DNA of 64,000 nucleotides from Coprinus comatus. Its lineage: Eukaryota; Basidiomycota; Agaricomycetes; Agaricales; Agaricaceae. Location of the stretch: the NCBI GenBank assembly GCA_034638255.1, contig JAWPGT010000024.1:186001-250000 (forward strand). The letters run 5' to 3'. Position numbers and translations under genes: made by a program. Below the pieces are notes generated by a model. The model saw only the letters and a program-made list of their open reading frames with translations, did no database searches and had not been told where the DNA came from. Position 1 is the stretch's first letter; every line of letters starts with the position of its first letter. Shown piece after piece: positions 22,801 through 32,180 of the stretch.

Positions 22801-24241
22801 TGTTTTCGAATTGGTGAAGGCCCCAGACAATGCCCTGATTATCGACACGTTATGGGTATATGCAATTAAGCTTGATGGCCGTCACAAGGCTAGGTTGGTC
22901 CTACGTGGTTACAAACAAGTCAAGGGACTTGACTACGAAGAGTCTTATGCCTCCGTAATCCGTCTGGAATCACTGCGCATCTTACTTGCTGTGGCAACTG
23001 AACTCAATGCTATCTTATGGCAGATTGATTTTGTTGCTGCTTATCTCAATGCCGAAAATCCTTATCACACCTATGTTCGCCCTGCTCCAGGATATGGAAA
23101 CAATGAAGGTTTAGTCTGGCGTGCTAAGAAGTCCGTTTATGGCACAATGGCAGCAGGTCACGACTGGCAGGATGCATTATGGAAGATGTATGAAAGTTTG
23201 GGGTACTACAAGTCCATGGCCGACCCATGTATGCATTCGAGAGTACGGGAGAACGACTATACAGTGACTGGCACATACACTGATGATGTTATGGGTATGT
23301 CATCGAATGAGGATGAACAAGACAGGGCAAAGGGGGAGATGAGTGACTGTTATGAGATAAAGGATGTTACGGATGGAGGAATGATGTTAGGAATTGCGAT
23401 AGACAGAGACAGAGAAGCAGGAACAACATCGATTTCTCAAAAGCACTACATTCTCCATATGTTGAAGAAGTTCAAGATGGACGAATGCAAACCAAAGGCC
23501 ACACCACTACCTCACGGAATATTGTTAACGACATCTGAATCTCCGAAAAATGATGTTGACAAAGAATATATGAAGGACAAACCTTACCGTGAAGTATTAG
23601 GTGCACTACTTTGGTTACAAGGTGGTACGAGACCAGATATTTCATTCGCAGTGAACTACATGGCGAGGTTTCAGCAAAATCCTGGAACTGCACACTGGCA
23701 TGGTTTGATGCACATATTGGGATACCTAAAGGGGACGCTGGATTATAAGATAACGTACAAGAAGGGTGGAGGTTTGACTCCGATAGGATATGTGGATGCG
23801 GATTTCGCAGGGGATTTGGACTCAAGGCGGTCAACAGGGGGAAATATTTTCTTTATGGCTGGTGGACCAGTATCATGGAGCTCCAAACGACAACCAACAG
23901 TCGCATTATCTACCACAGAAGCCGAATATATGTCCATGTCAAAGGCGGCACAACAATCTGTGTGGATGTTTTCTTTCTTGAAGGAGATCGGAGTTGGACA
24001 GAACCCACCTGGTAAAATCTATGCTGATAACAACCCCGCTATGGCTTTATCCGAAAATCCAAAAGGTCACCAACTCGCAAAACACATAGATATCCGATAC
24101 CACTACATCAGGGAGAGGATCAAAAACGGTCAAGTTTGTTTTGAACGAATTGACTCCGCTGAAAATGTTGCGGACATTCTCACGAAACCATTACTCAAGA
24201 ACATTCACTCGAAGATGGTATTAGGCCTAGGTTTGATCTGA
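19823..24241 (+). CDS. copia Gag-Pol polyprotein, intact, 1472 aa
   Basis: One frame encodes Gag, protease, integrase, reverse transcriptase and RNase H. The N-terminal Gag has FDGTNWIVWKNNI (about residues 15-27). A central UBN2-like region has WLTLNTIYDRRDDLTRI (about 151-167). The zinc knuckle CTNPNCGRWGHLIQDC lies at 285-300 with CX4CX4HX4C spacing instead of CX2CX4HX4C. Protease DSGATDHCF follows near 381. Integrase shows HRRFAHI, CEDC, then HIDLWG, RADMGREW and NGIAERGIR. The reverse transcriptase carries YTDD in TGTYTDDVMGMSS; RNase H has GYVDADFAGD and STTEAEYMSM. Start chosen as the first ATG after the LTR, in the same context as the related old element. No frameshift between gag and pol, usual for copia. 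Confidence 0.96.
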   Translation: MTSHSPTILPDNEKFDGTNWIVWKNNIIILAQLRGAMGYLDGRIQKPKPVLSSNTTSPTSINTSTSSSKLNIPTLKPINKEATGTEKSTKQTTPSTPTPIPTPTATDWESLTPSLNEWTIRNAWGVVLINFNVKNPVGLGLKPGCDAHEAWLTLNTIYDRRDDLTRITMQRDLNSTIFRDGEDLSQHIANLRTKWSNANAVGSSISDQDFRTILLASLPPSWDPIIATLYDSQSSYDIIARLELHWVRIGKNCQNQNSNSTSAFQASTDRRNNPGQGQGRGKLICTNPNCGRWGHLIQDCYWKGGGKDGQFPAGFGTRRNLPIQQNTVAAVADGTDNVERTVAFAAMVRGRLDEDEDRIVMVTSTSVPVNSSNTSRNLYADSGATDHCFTNKADFITYSSLNSPRQGQVANENGHFSIIRQGSIRLTSKVGNNTINILLENVLHTPDLAANLISVGRFDDVGHFVTFGGGEAIFREKSGEIVMIGHGKNRMYQMDGLSIARERDQTMVMASIDKATDLETWHRRFAHIDVKRIREMETKGLVNGLKINGDKKVIGKCEDCIVSKQTARPYDAIVTPETELLERLHIDLWGRSRVASKGGAVYMMIIVDGASSYKRVIFLKNKSAEMTLAAFREFVTEAERQTGKKLKRVRADMGREWINELWDKWLRSEGIILETGAAYSHASNGIAERGIRTVIGGTRGLLSESGLPTFLWAEAARTVVYAMNYTPSSRHPGVIPAERWTGKRQNVAHLRPFGCAAYAKIPPEVTGSKLDPISIKYTLVGYQSSDVYHLYDAGSQQVVTARNIVFEEGVGNRTIMMEEKSGDLSILDDFTSSDEMLNQDDVGISGVVKPPTAFAPKHRPTDKPLHPKISNDTSQTATRETEHMQDESDSDDSSESSFQTAESPTPGPVLPQPSRPLTICIPACPAKFENRHSSRPHMPSWKAREGTFMAETKENVTRGRSEAPKSYSKAMRQDPVIWKEAMDKEMSMMKEKDVFELVKAPDNALIIDTLWVYAIKLDGRHKARLVLRGYKQVKGLDYEESYASVIRLESLRILLAVATELNAILWQIDFVAAYLNAENPYHTYVRPAPGYGNNEGLVWRAKKSVYGTMAAGHDWQDALWKMYESLGYYKSMADPCMHSRVRENDYTVTGTYTDDVMGMSSNEDEQDRAKGEMSDCYEIKDVTDGGMMLGIAIDRDREAGTTSISQKHYILHMLKKFKMDECKPKATPLPHGILLTTSESPKNDVDKEYMKDKPYREVLGALLWLQGGTRPDISFAVNYMARFQQNPGTAHWHGLMHILGYLKGTLDYKITYKKGGGLTPIGYVDADFAGDLDSRRSTGGNIFFMAGGPVSWSSKRQPTVALSTTEAEYMSMSKAAQQSVWMFSFLKEIGVGQNPPGKIYADNNPAMALSENPKGHQLAKHIDIRYHYIRERIKNGQVCFERIDSAENVADILTKPLLKNIHSKMVLGLGLI

Positions 24242-24270
24242 AAAACGGACAATTTCATTGTTCACAACAT

Positions 24271-24279
24271 CAGGGGGAG
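24271..24279 (+). other. polypurine tract of the intact copia
   Basis: CAGGGGGAG directly before the TG of the 3' LTR; primer for plus-strand synthesis. Confidence 0.85.
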
Positions 24280-24588
24280 TGTTGGAATTGATGTTGGGAA
24301 ATATTACATTTCCGTTTATGTTTTCTTTTCTTTCCTATTTGGTAATATGTTGCTCGAATCATTTGTTTATGTTCCGCAAGTTGTTTGGTCATTGACAAAG
24401 TATTTAACATGTAAATTTTCTCAACGACACCTCAGCGGTTATATTTACTTTCTAACGCTGAGGTGAGATTATATTTTACATCTATATTTTCACGTAGCTA
24501 ACTTGTATCCAAGTCGTATCATTTCAGGTTAGCTTAAATATACATCAGCGGTTATATTTACTTTCTAATGCTGAGTCATATCATTTCA
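24280..24588 (+). repeat. 3' LTR of the intact copia
   Basis: 309 bp. Differs from the 5' LTR at three sites, all C/T transitions. Its stem ACCTCAGCG/CGCTGAGGT (24427-24463) is perfect, whereas the 5' LTR has one changed base. Confidence 0.95.
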
Positions 24589-24593
24589 TACCT

Positions 24594-24973
24594 TGACATC
24601 AGTGACCCCCATTACAGTGTAGGAGCATACTGGATCTACCAATTGTGACATGGGGAACCCCACTTCATTACTTGCCCACAATTGGTTTGACAACTTCGAC
24701 TTCAGCTTTATCACCAACGATATGGATACTACTCAGATTACTGCACCGGAAACCCTGTTTTCACCACCACCTCAACCCGAAGTATATTTGCCAGCTCCCT
24801 CATCTCCTCTCCAATCGGCTACTGCTACTACTGCTACACTTGCAATTCCTTCTAATGTTACCTCAAATACTGAGGCTGGTACTGGAGATACTGGGGCTAC
24901 TGAAGAGTTAACAACTGGGCGCCATAGCGCTCGCATTAACGGTCGTCATGTCAGGGTCATGTTTGATATTTAG
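24594..24973 (+). pseudogene. 3' part of the cargo gene split by copia
   Basis: With one TACCT removed, the frame of the 17599 gene continues: IPTLTSVTPITV, an in-frame TAG near 24618, then EHTGSTNCDMGNPTSLLAHNWFDNFDF and a Pro/Ser/Thr-rich tail ending HVRVMFDI with TAG at 24971. This shows the copia landed in coding DNA. Function unknown. Confidence 0.7.
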
Positions 24974-25313
24974 TTTGAATTGTGATTTATCTGGATTTAC
25001 TTAATATGAACTTAAATTTTAATTGATGGATTTGTTTAATATGAGCAGTGATTCTCTAGACAAAAAATGTGACTATGTAGTAGTGAATACAGTAAAGTTC
25101 TCATGTCTCTAGTAATTCACACATGTACTCATACCAGACACGTCTGACACGCGACGCGAACGTGCATGTGCCATGTTTGTTGATTGAGTTACTTACCAGA
25201 CATCAGCCAGACATACAAACGCGCACGTGCCATTGTTGATCGATGGTCAGGAGTATTATGGCCTGGGTCAATTGATACGTTGGACTTAGATGCTTACATG
25301 TCTAATAATGACG

Positions 25314-25423
25314 CGTATATACAGACTCCTTCCCAGTCCACGTGTCGCTCCTTATATAAGCGACTTGTAAACAAGGGCTTGTCGCGTCAGTGGACTGGCA
25401 CAACTTGTGTGTGGCTTTATTTG
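25314..25423 (+). repeat. left arm of a 110-bp internal inverted repeat
   Basis: Nearly identical to the reverse complement of 26072-26182, including CGCTCCTTATATAAGCGAC and TTGTAAACAAGGGCTTGTCG. A TATATAA is included. It may be the TIR of a smaller nested element of about 870 bp; no target duplication could be confirmed. Confidence 0.85.
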
Positions 25424-26071
25424 ATATAAACTTCTAAGACCCGTGTGAACCCAGCAAACAAAGCATACTTCCCGTGCCCAACTATCCAATTTAGTAACAG
25501 CAGAACTGATGCCGGTCGGATGCCAGTGGCGGATCCTGATACAAGAACCTTGGGAAAGCCTTGGTTGTCCCCTCGGCGGAAGAGCTACCATATACATTGG
25601 TATGAAAATGTTTGTTCGACCCGAATTCGACCTCATAATCAGGTGTATTTCTGTGCGTAGTCTGTTTTAAATTTTAACTATCTCGAAAGCCCATTTAAAT
25701 GTGATGTCGGGCTCATGCTTATGCATTAATATATAAAAGGTCTGTAATACTAGATATATCACATATGAGCAATGTTCCATGATCTGTATATGGTGTGTGA
25801 TCAAGCTCCAATGTTAACTTCCATTCATTCATGAGTTGTCAGAGTTGTAGCACTTCAAGGATTGAGAGTGGCACTGACCCGGGGTAAGTGCGGTGGTGAT
25901 GTGAAAAGCATGTGTCTACTTATTTAATACACAACTTCCTGTTTCCTCATGTGTCGGGATGACCCCCCGCCCTGCCCCCGCCTTCCCAATTGTGTAACTT
26001 CCGAATTTGGATAGGGTGCGCATGATGGCCGTTGTTTGTGCATTTCACACGGGTTAGCGGAAGCTCCAGGA

Positions 26072-26182
26072 CAAATAAAGCCACATACAAGTTGTGCCAG
26101 TCCGCTGACGCGACAAGCCCTTGTTTACAAGTCGCTTATATAAGGAGCGACACGTGGACTGGGAAGGAGTCTGGCGTATATA
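26072..26182 (-). repeat. right arm of the 110-bp internal inverted repeat
   Basis: Reverse complement of 25314-25423 with only a few differences, for example GTCAGCGG versus GTCAGTGG. Confidence 0.85.
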
Positions 26183-26438
26183 CTGATAAGGAGTGGAAGA
26201 GATGCACGTGCCATGTTTGTTGATTAGGGAGCCCGGAGTAAAGTACTAATAAGTATGCGAGAGGCCCCGAAAACTAGAGAATAACGCGTGCTAGTGGAAC
26301 ACGATATCTCAGGGTCTTGCTTCAGAGTTTCATGGCCTGCCACTGCCAGTGGTTTGTCGGTTTATGGTTGGGGGATTGCGGTGCACGTGTCACAGGCCTT
26401 GGCTTGTCGGCAGATATGTGCATGCACCACTGTGTTTA

Positions 26439-26572
26439 TTTTAGGGAAATCCTGCAGTAATTTTGCAGGATTATAGCAGGACAGCTCGCAACAGATGAGT
26501 GCTTCATTTTAGACATGTCATAAAGGTCTTATGACATGTCTAAATTGAGGGGCCGGATGGGAGCCACAGGTG
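26439..26572 (-). repeat. right terminal inverted repeat of the KDZ element
   Basis: Ends ATGGGAGCCACAGGTG, the exact reverse complement of the left tip. It carries the partner hairpin at 26508-26544. Confidence 0.85.
26508..26544. repeat. right terminal hairpin, 16-bp perfect arms
   Basis: Arms TTTAGACATGTCATAA and TTATGACATGTCTAAA. Compared with the left hairpin, one G-C pair is replaced by A-T in both arms. Confidence 0.9.
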
Positions 26573-26580
26573 GTTGACCA
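26573..26580. repeat. right 8-bp target-site duplication GTTGACCA
   Basis: Identical to 9341-9348. Confidence 0.93.
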
Positions 26581-27027
26581 TGCTTCATATGCATTTAGCC
26601 CTGGGTTCAATCCTAACCCGATTGGGTTTTTAATGTTGAAAGTGAGGAGTGCCATTGCCCAGGTGTTCCGCATTTTCCATTCACTTGAGGATGGGGACAT
26701 TGAATCCCATTCGGTCGGTTTAGATTCTGATGATGGGATGGGTGCAGGTTCAACTTTGGGGGTTTTCGTGGTGCCTTCGTCCTCACCGTCACCGGTTTTG
26801 GAGATGCGTGTGGTGGAGATGCGTGTGGATGTGCGGGGATGGATGGATGGAAGGTGTATGCCATTGGATGACGTTTTGTGTCGATCGGGGTCTTTAATGG
26901 TGCCATTGAGGTATCCCATACCTCCTCGTAAGTACGCCAGCATAGTGATGTTGTTTTTCCATACTATCCAGTTTGTTCCATCAAACTTTTCGTTGTCTGG
27001 TAGAATGGTTGGAGAGTAGTTTGACAT
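26581..27027 (-). pseudogene. old copia, 5' part: Gag N-terminus
   Basis: ATG at 27027; the Gag begins MSNYSPTILPDNEKFDG and matches the intact copia (about residues 1-152) up to GLNPGLNAYEAWS. The frame then runs into the KDZ terminal repeat. With the piece at 5446-9348 it forms one element of about 4.75 kb, split by the insertion. Confidence 0.93.
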
Positions 27028-27100
27028 TTAGAAATGTTGTAAGAAGTGTGGTGTTTAGGGTATTGTTGAGCAGTGTATTCTTATAAAGTAGAATTATGCT

Positions 27101-27114
27101 CGGGGCCCATAACC
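27101..27114 (-). other. primer-binding site of the old copia
   Basis: On the minus strand GGTTATGGGCCCCG directly after the LTR; identical to the site of the intact copia. Confidence 0.85.
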
Positions 27115-27430
27115 TGAAAACGTATGTCTCAGCGTCAAGAAATGTAAAGGTAAACACTGTTTATTATTAACCAACCTGAAAACGTATGTCTACAATAATG
27201 GTAGTACAAGTTAGTTAATTTGACGTTCATTACATGGGAGAATAAACCTCACCTCAGCGTCAAGAAATGTAAAGGTAAACGCTGAGGTACATGAGTGAAA
27301 ATTTACATCTTAACAACCATCGAGTGACAAACAAAGTGCGGAACATTTGAAGATAAACAAACATAGAAAAAGGAAAGAACATTTACAAATCGGGAAGTCT
27401 GTAACGTGTTCTTGGTACCACCTTCCAACA
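27115..27430 (-). repeat. 5' LTR of the old copia
   Basis: 316 bp, TG...CA ends. It keeps an internal duplication and the stem ACCTCAGCGT/ACGCTGAGGT (27250-27288), the same architecture as the LTR of the young copia despite much sequence change. Confidence 0.85.
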
Positions 27431-27582
27431 TATTCTCTTTGCATTTAAAACAGGTTGAAATGAAATTGAATTATGTCTTGCCAAAGGGACGAATATGTTA
27501 TTTTTGGTATACCGTAGTCAAAGGATGACGCTGGGTCTAATACAGGTTCCAAGATGAAAACCGACGGAGATCGCGTGGAGAG

Positions 27583-28186
27583 TGAAGGGAGGATAGGTGA
27601 ATAGTAGTGAAACGAGGCGCGAGTCGACTGTGTCCATCAGTCAGACTTCGAAACCTGACGAGATTAGGTTGGGGATTTGGAATTTCGAGAGTTTCGAGGT
27701 AAAATCAATAGCATGGTGAGTTCGTCAACAACGAACATGTTATCGAGACAAGAGAGATGAGCTCGAGAGTGAGCGAGACGTCGAGACTGATCAGACAACA
27801 ACAACTGAAATTCGCTGTCTAGTTACCACAGTCCTATCCTACTTATATACCCAAAAGTTGAAACCCAATGAGATACCGAGAGACCGTGACGTAAATTAGA
27901 AAGCAGAGATGAAAGGGAAATCAAAAGAAAGGAATTAAAGTATGTTCTTGTGTAGTAGTGGAACCGAATATAAAGTAAAAGAAGAAAGAAAATATAACGA
28001 TGAAAGGGACCGAGCAGTTGAATGCTCGAAGGGGTCCCATGGTGTTAAACCACGACGTTATGAAGTCTTGGCGTGATACGTTGTCTTCGTATTGAATTTT
28101 GAATGTCGAATACGTATGGAATTGTAAGAAGATTTCGCCAACTGGTTGACAAGATGATATTGTTGATATGATGCCATATCTTTACA
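27583..28186. mobile_element. 604-bp insertion, possible solo LTR
   Basis: NLR module 3 has continuous sequence (GTGGAGAG then CCTTACTGG, near 40628) where module 1 has this extra block. The block starts TGAAGGGAGG and ends CTTTACA; on the reverse strand it starts TGTAAAG and contains TATATAAGTAGG. No exact target duplication was found, so LTR identity is tentative. Confidence 0.5.
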
Positions 28187-28353
28187 AGTGCCTTACTGGT
28201 GGAGGATAATCACAACTGGGAGTCAACGAGTTAACGGGAATGTTTACGACCCAAGGGAAAGCTTAAAACTTTTGGATACGAAGTCATAGACGTCCACGAC
28301 TCGGAGGCTCAAGTAAGAAGAAATAATGGTAGAAAAGTAGTATTGTCAATCAA

Positions 28354-31282
28354 TTATTCCTTATTGTACGGAATAAATACATCCCAAAAATCATAATTCT
28401 CTTTTTCATCGACTATACACAGACACCCTGGTAGAAAGATATAACATGAGTTCCCTGAGCCCACAAATTTCCCAACTGGACAGTGTGTCCGACTCTTATC
28501 TTCCCACATTTGTTTAAGAATTGAGAAAAAGTGTGCCATCTCCTCTGAGTCAGGATATCCACAAAGATGTTCAAATTGACCACAGCTTATTGAATCATAC
28601 CAAGTTTGCTGTTCCAAGGTCATATCCTGCAATGACATGTCAGCCCTCCACGCCAAACAATGACCAGGATGATTGGTTTTGTACACACACTGTATAACAT
28701 GATTATGTCCTCCTTCTCCTCCTCCTCAGTATCTCCACATCTGTAAACCACAGCCTCTCTGAAAACATCAATTTTTTCCATTTTAATCTCCTTGGCATCC
28801 ATAAACACATGGAAAAGCTCAGGATCTTGGTTGTGAAACTCCGCCACCTTTGCGAGTAAGGCAAAGAAAAATAAGTACATCAGTTTTTCCAGTGCTGAAC
28901 TATAAATCTATCTAAACACTCACCAAATAATAGACCGATTTCATGAATTCCATTTTCTGTTCAATTCCAACGCTCCACATAGGTACAACCGAGAAATCAA
29001 AGTTATGGATAAAACTTTTTAGTGTAAAAAAGATCGAGTGATCTTTATCGGCGACACCAATGTCATCCATGTACCGAAAACAGTAGTATAACATATCAAA
29101 TTTCGCCTTAAAGCACAAGTCAGGCTCTTCAAATGTAGTGGTTAGTTTGATGTTATCCACTTTAAATTGTCCATCTGGATCTAACGAATGCGTGAGTAAG
29201 AGCTACGGTGACTTGAAATTTGATCAGTAACCTACCGTCCATGACTTCATGCAGGATCCGATGCAAACCCGGGACATATTCTTCGCTCCCGCTCATGCAT
29301 CCAATGAAAAATGGGCCAGAGCGAGATCCATCGTCTAGATAGTCCACAAAGGACCTATGTCCAACAAAAGGTAGATACAAGTGGGCGGAGTAATGCTTGG
29401 CATAGGATAGCACAGAATTCAACTTGTGAAGAGAACTGCGTATTTGATGTATCGGAAGTTGAAGTAGGTTACTCACGTCACTGAAAGACTCGAGGTTGAT
29501 CACCGGATCCATAATCCTAATAGATAGTATTCGTTTTGTGAGGGGAAAGATGTCGTCTGGAACAGTGGACATGATAAAGGTGTAGAGAGCATCCAGATCT
29601 GCAAAGGGATTTCGCTTTCTTTCCGAGTCCTTTTGGTTCCTCCTCGCATTCTCGATACCGTCAATGACCTGGTTCAAGAGTGTAACAGGGTCCCGATAGT
29701 CCACATCATCAATAAACTTTATCACTGTAGAAGCAAAAGCAAAAAGACCACCGGCATAACTGGCAATCGTCAGGAACTGAGTCTCTGTTGGCCATTGATG
29801 TGGATTGGGAATAGAATGAGAATTCCTATCACGAATTTCTTCAAATTCAGATCGTAGGTACCGTTCAACATCAGCACATGATTCATCCGAGTCAACCTCG
29901 ATCTCGTCCATGTCATAAGTTGGTAATATCTTCGGGCGAGTAAACATGGCTTCTATGTGTGATTCGGGACGACTGCTGACAAGCCAAAGGAGAGGAGCAG
30001 TTGGATGGTCGGACACAAATGTGGAAATGAGTTCAATGATTTCACATTGCGCTTTCTCTCCTTTGCACTCGTCAAGTCCATCTAAGATGATGACGATTGG
30101 TTGAGTATCAGTGTGCAACTTCATATGAACAAATGGTTGGGTGATAAAGTGGAAGAACTGGATTTTCATTGATCGTTCAGGAAGAATGGGATCTTCATTG
30201 AGCTTCGACAACAAATATTGTCGGTATGGCGGGTAGCGTGCATATAGCTGGTAAGCGATGGTGGTGAAGAGTTGTTTAGGGTCACTACGACCTCCAGTTG
30301 AGTCAGATCTCCAGAAAAAAAATGCCGCTCCTGGCTTCACAGCTGGAGGAGAGAATAGGGATTCTGCGATTGATTGTAGAACAGCAGATTTGCCAACACC
30401 TGCAGGTCCTTTCACCCAAAAGAACGGTTTCTGTCCACATCCACGATTGAGAATCCATTCACGTAATCGTTCCCGAAGACAGACTCGGGTGTCGGGATGG
30501 CATTTAGGAGGCGGGTTACGTTCTGAGGAATCCACGTCAGCACCGCGAACAGTATATTTGAGCAGCATCTTCAAAGCTTAGGAATGTGAGGTGTCAGAAG
30601 TTATGTAGTAACCGCAGTTTTTGAGATTACTCACTCCTGTTATCAGTATCGGTTGTGTGTTGGCAATTATTTGATACCATTGTTGGGTTATTTATTACAA
30701 AGTCGTGAGATTGAGCAAAGAATGTATTTGAAGGGGGGAGACTCGAATTGGTCGTGTTGGATAGTTGACCAGGTTCAGTGGTAGCAAGTGGGAGGCAGTC
30801 TCTTGCATTTTGTTGGTTTCCTAATACTAGAACTAATTAGTACAATCCTGAGCTTAATGCGAAATCAGATTGACTTACTCGTTGAAGTAGTTTCGGGCAC
30901 CTCGGACTCGTTGGACTCAGGCTGTGCCTCGGAATTTCCTACACCGGCTGGGCCTTTCAGCCAAAGGAATGACCTCCTGGAACGTGAATATGTATTGTTG
31001 ATCCAGTTTAGAGTCCACTGTAGCAGCGGTTGATTATGTTCGGGCAAGTTAGAGTTCGTGCCTGAGGCTACGCAGCTGAGAGGGGTAATGTAGTAGCATT
31101 GGTATAGACAAACGATACTTACTTGAAGGGTTACTGGTGTATGAAAGAGAGGAAACATTGCTTGTTTGATGTAAAGTATCATTTTCATTCCCTAGCTGAG
31201 GTTCACTACTAAACGTCTGCGAACGTTGAGGCATATTACTATGGCCATGTGCGAGGCTCTGGCCGTAGTACGGTAGAGGCAT
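28354..31282 (-). CDS. NACHT STAND (NLR-like) protein, copy 1, first NACHT domain deleted
   Basis: Signal-transducing NTPase of the fungal NLR class. ATG at 31282 (MPLPYYGQSLAHG), leader exon, then a first NACHT cut off within its P-loop (FLWLKGPAGVG joined to NSEAQPES). The complete second NACHT lies in 29162-30574: NPPPKCHPDTR, Walker A GPAGVGKS (residues 56-63 of that exon), Walker B IVIILDGLDEC (160-170), a sensor-like LWLVSSRPESHIEA, then a helical arm. C-terminal exons continue to 28354 (IPYNKE stop) and show no WD40, ankyrin or TPR repeat. Introns near 29161, 28860-28925 and 28623-28684 keep frame. Likely role in non-self recognition or cell-death signalling is inferred from the family. 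Confidence 0.8.
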
Positions 31283-32180
31283 CTAATAATCGTGTCAACA
31301 GAGTGGTCAGAGGCTGAGAAGTGGAAGACCGACCTGTGAAGAGATCATGATGCTGTGCAGAATCCATAAATATTTCACACAGGAATTTCCTCGCTCATAA
31401 TCATGACAGTGCAGTCTTGTACAAGACCATACGAATAGGCCGTGTCCGAGTCTTGACCAGTGCGCGTTCTTCCAGCGTTCTTCCAGCGTTCTTCCACAGC
31501 GGAATGTCGCGTAGAGAATCACGTAGATCATTAAGCCCAGTCATGTGATCTACACACACGTCCCATTAAGGAATGTATCAAATTCGAACCTTGACCACAA
31601 TCCAGTCGCTTTGCAGTTTGGTATACTTCACACTACTCTCTAATACTCCCTTCCCGGTTCTTCAATCAACATCCAGAGGGCATACAATAGATGATCTCTG
31701 TAACAACAACAACGAACAAGTCGAGCTCGAAGGTGAATACAAGAAAGCGCAATTATCATGAGCCGGAAGCATATTATTGTAGAAACGTAGATGTTTGTCT
31801 TTGGAAGACAACCATACCCATATCTACAACAACCCCAACGATGACAAGAGCAAGAACATGAAACTGGGTATCCCTCACCAAAGGAGTTATGGGACTGAAC
31901 GTTGAATTCTGCTTCGATTGCTAAATGTTTTGTCAGAGATGCTTTGGACATGTCTGAAGCTCAAGATAGTTGGTTCAATTCCCTTCTTGTTTTACGTTTG
32001 AATTTGTGAATTTATTTCTTTAGATTTAGATTTCTATTTTCCGGGAAGCGTACCCTGTCGAAAGGTAGAAAGAGGTGCACCTGTTACCAGTATTCAAGTG
32101 TTTGGGAAGAAAATTACCTATACCAGTATGTCCCTTCTTATCTTGTCATTAGTAGTAAGTCTTATAATATCACTAAACTA
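31283..32180. other. spacer between NLR 1 and the degraded gene
   Basis: The first 265 bp belong to the repeated module (promoter side of NLR 1), with three copies of GCGTTCTTCCA near 31468-31495. Beyond 31548 the sequence is unique and no gene is apparent. Confidence 0.45.

Larger units (their letters stand above)
19417..24588 (+). mobile_element. complete young Ty1/copia LTR retrotransposon
   Basis: 5,172 bp. The two 309-bp LTRs start TG and end CA, are flanked by TACCT on both sides and differ at 3 positions by my count (about 1 percent). It has a tRNA-iMet half-tRNA primer site, one open gag-pol frame of 1,472 codons and a polypurine tract. It sits inside a cargo gene of the KDZ element. 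All parts needed for an autonomous copia are visible, so it may be active or only recently silent. Confidence 0.96.
24974..26438. other. right subterminal region of the KDZ element, non-coding
   Basis: No gene. It holds a large inverted repeat (25314-25423 and 26072-26182) and direct copies of GTGCCATGTTTGTTGATT near 25167 and 26208. Confidence 0.55.
9349..26572. mobile_element. 17.2-kb KDZ-superfamily DNA transposon with cargo, inserted in a copia
   Basis: Complete element of 17,224 bp. Its tips are perfect 16-bp inverted repeats CACCTGTGGCTCCCAT, flanked by the 8-bp duplication GTTGACCA. Longer imperfect TIRs run about 135 bp (9349-9483 and 26439-26572), each with a large hairpin. It encodes a KDZ transposase (10750-14172), a viroplasmin-domain protein (15768-17349) and a third gene begun at 17599, which a younger copia interrupts. 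Without that 5.2-kb insertion (copia plus one target copy) the element was about 12 kb. Seen: ends, target duplication and gene content. Known: KDZ elements are large basidiomycete DNA transposons, and I recall 8-bp duplications for the group. Inferred: the transposase in it is its own. Confidence 0.88.
27431..31548 (-). repeat. NLR repeat module 1
   Basis: Matches 40512-44644 from TATTCTCTTTGCATTT at the left to CAGTCATGTGA at the right, apart from the 604-bp insertion and the NACHT-A deletion. Module 2 (about 34640-38340) shares the gene but has different outer flanks. Confidence 0.8.

Noticed and set aside
9349..26572. Element as a hAT transposon because of its 8-bp target duplication
   Set aside because: The encoded transposase has KDZ motifs (MDGNDSLKRV, HGHAHNRLC, EGAERLFSRLN) and no hAT dimerisation domain is seen.
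30258..30581. ORF of 107 codons on the plus strand over NLR copies 1 and 3
   Set aside because: Opposite-strand shadow of the conserved NACHT-B P-loop region; repeated only because the NLR is repeated.
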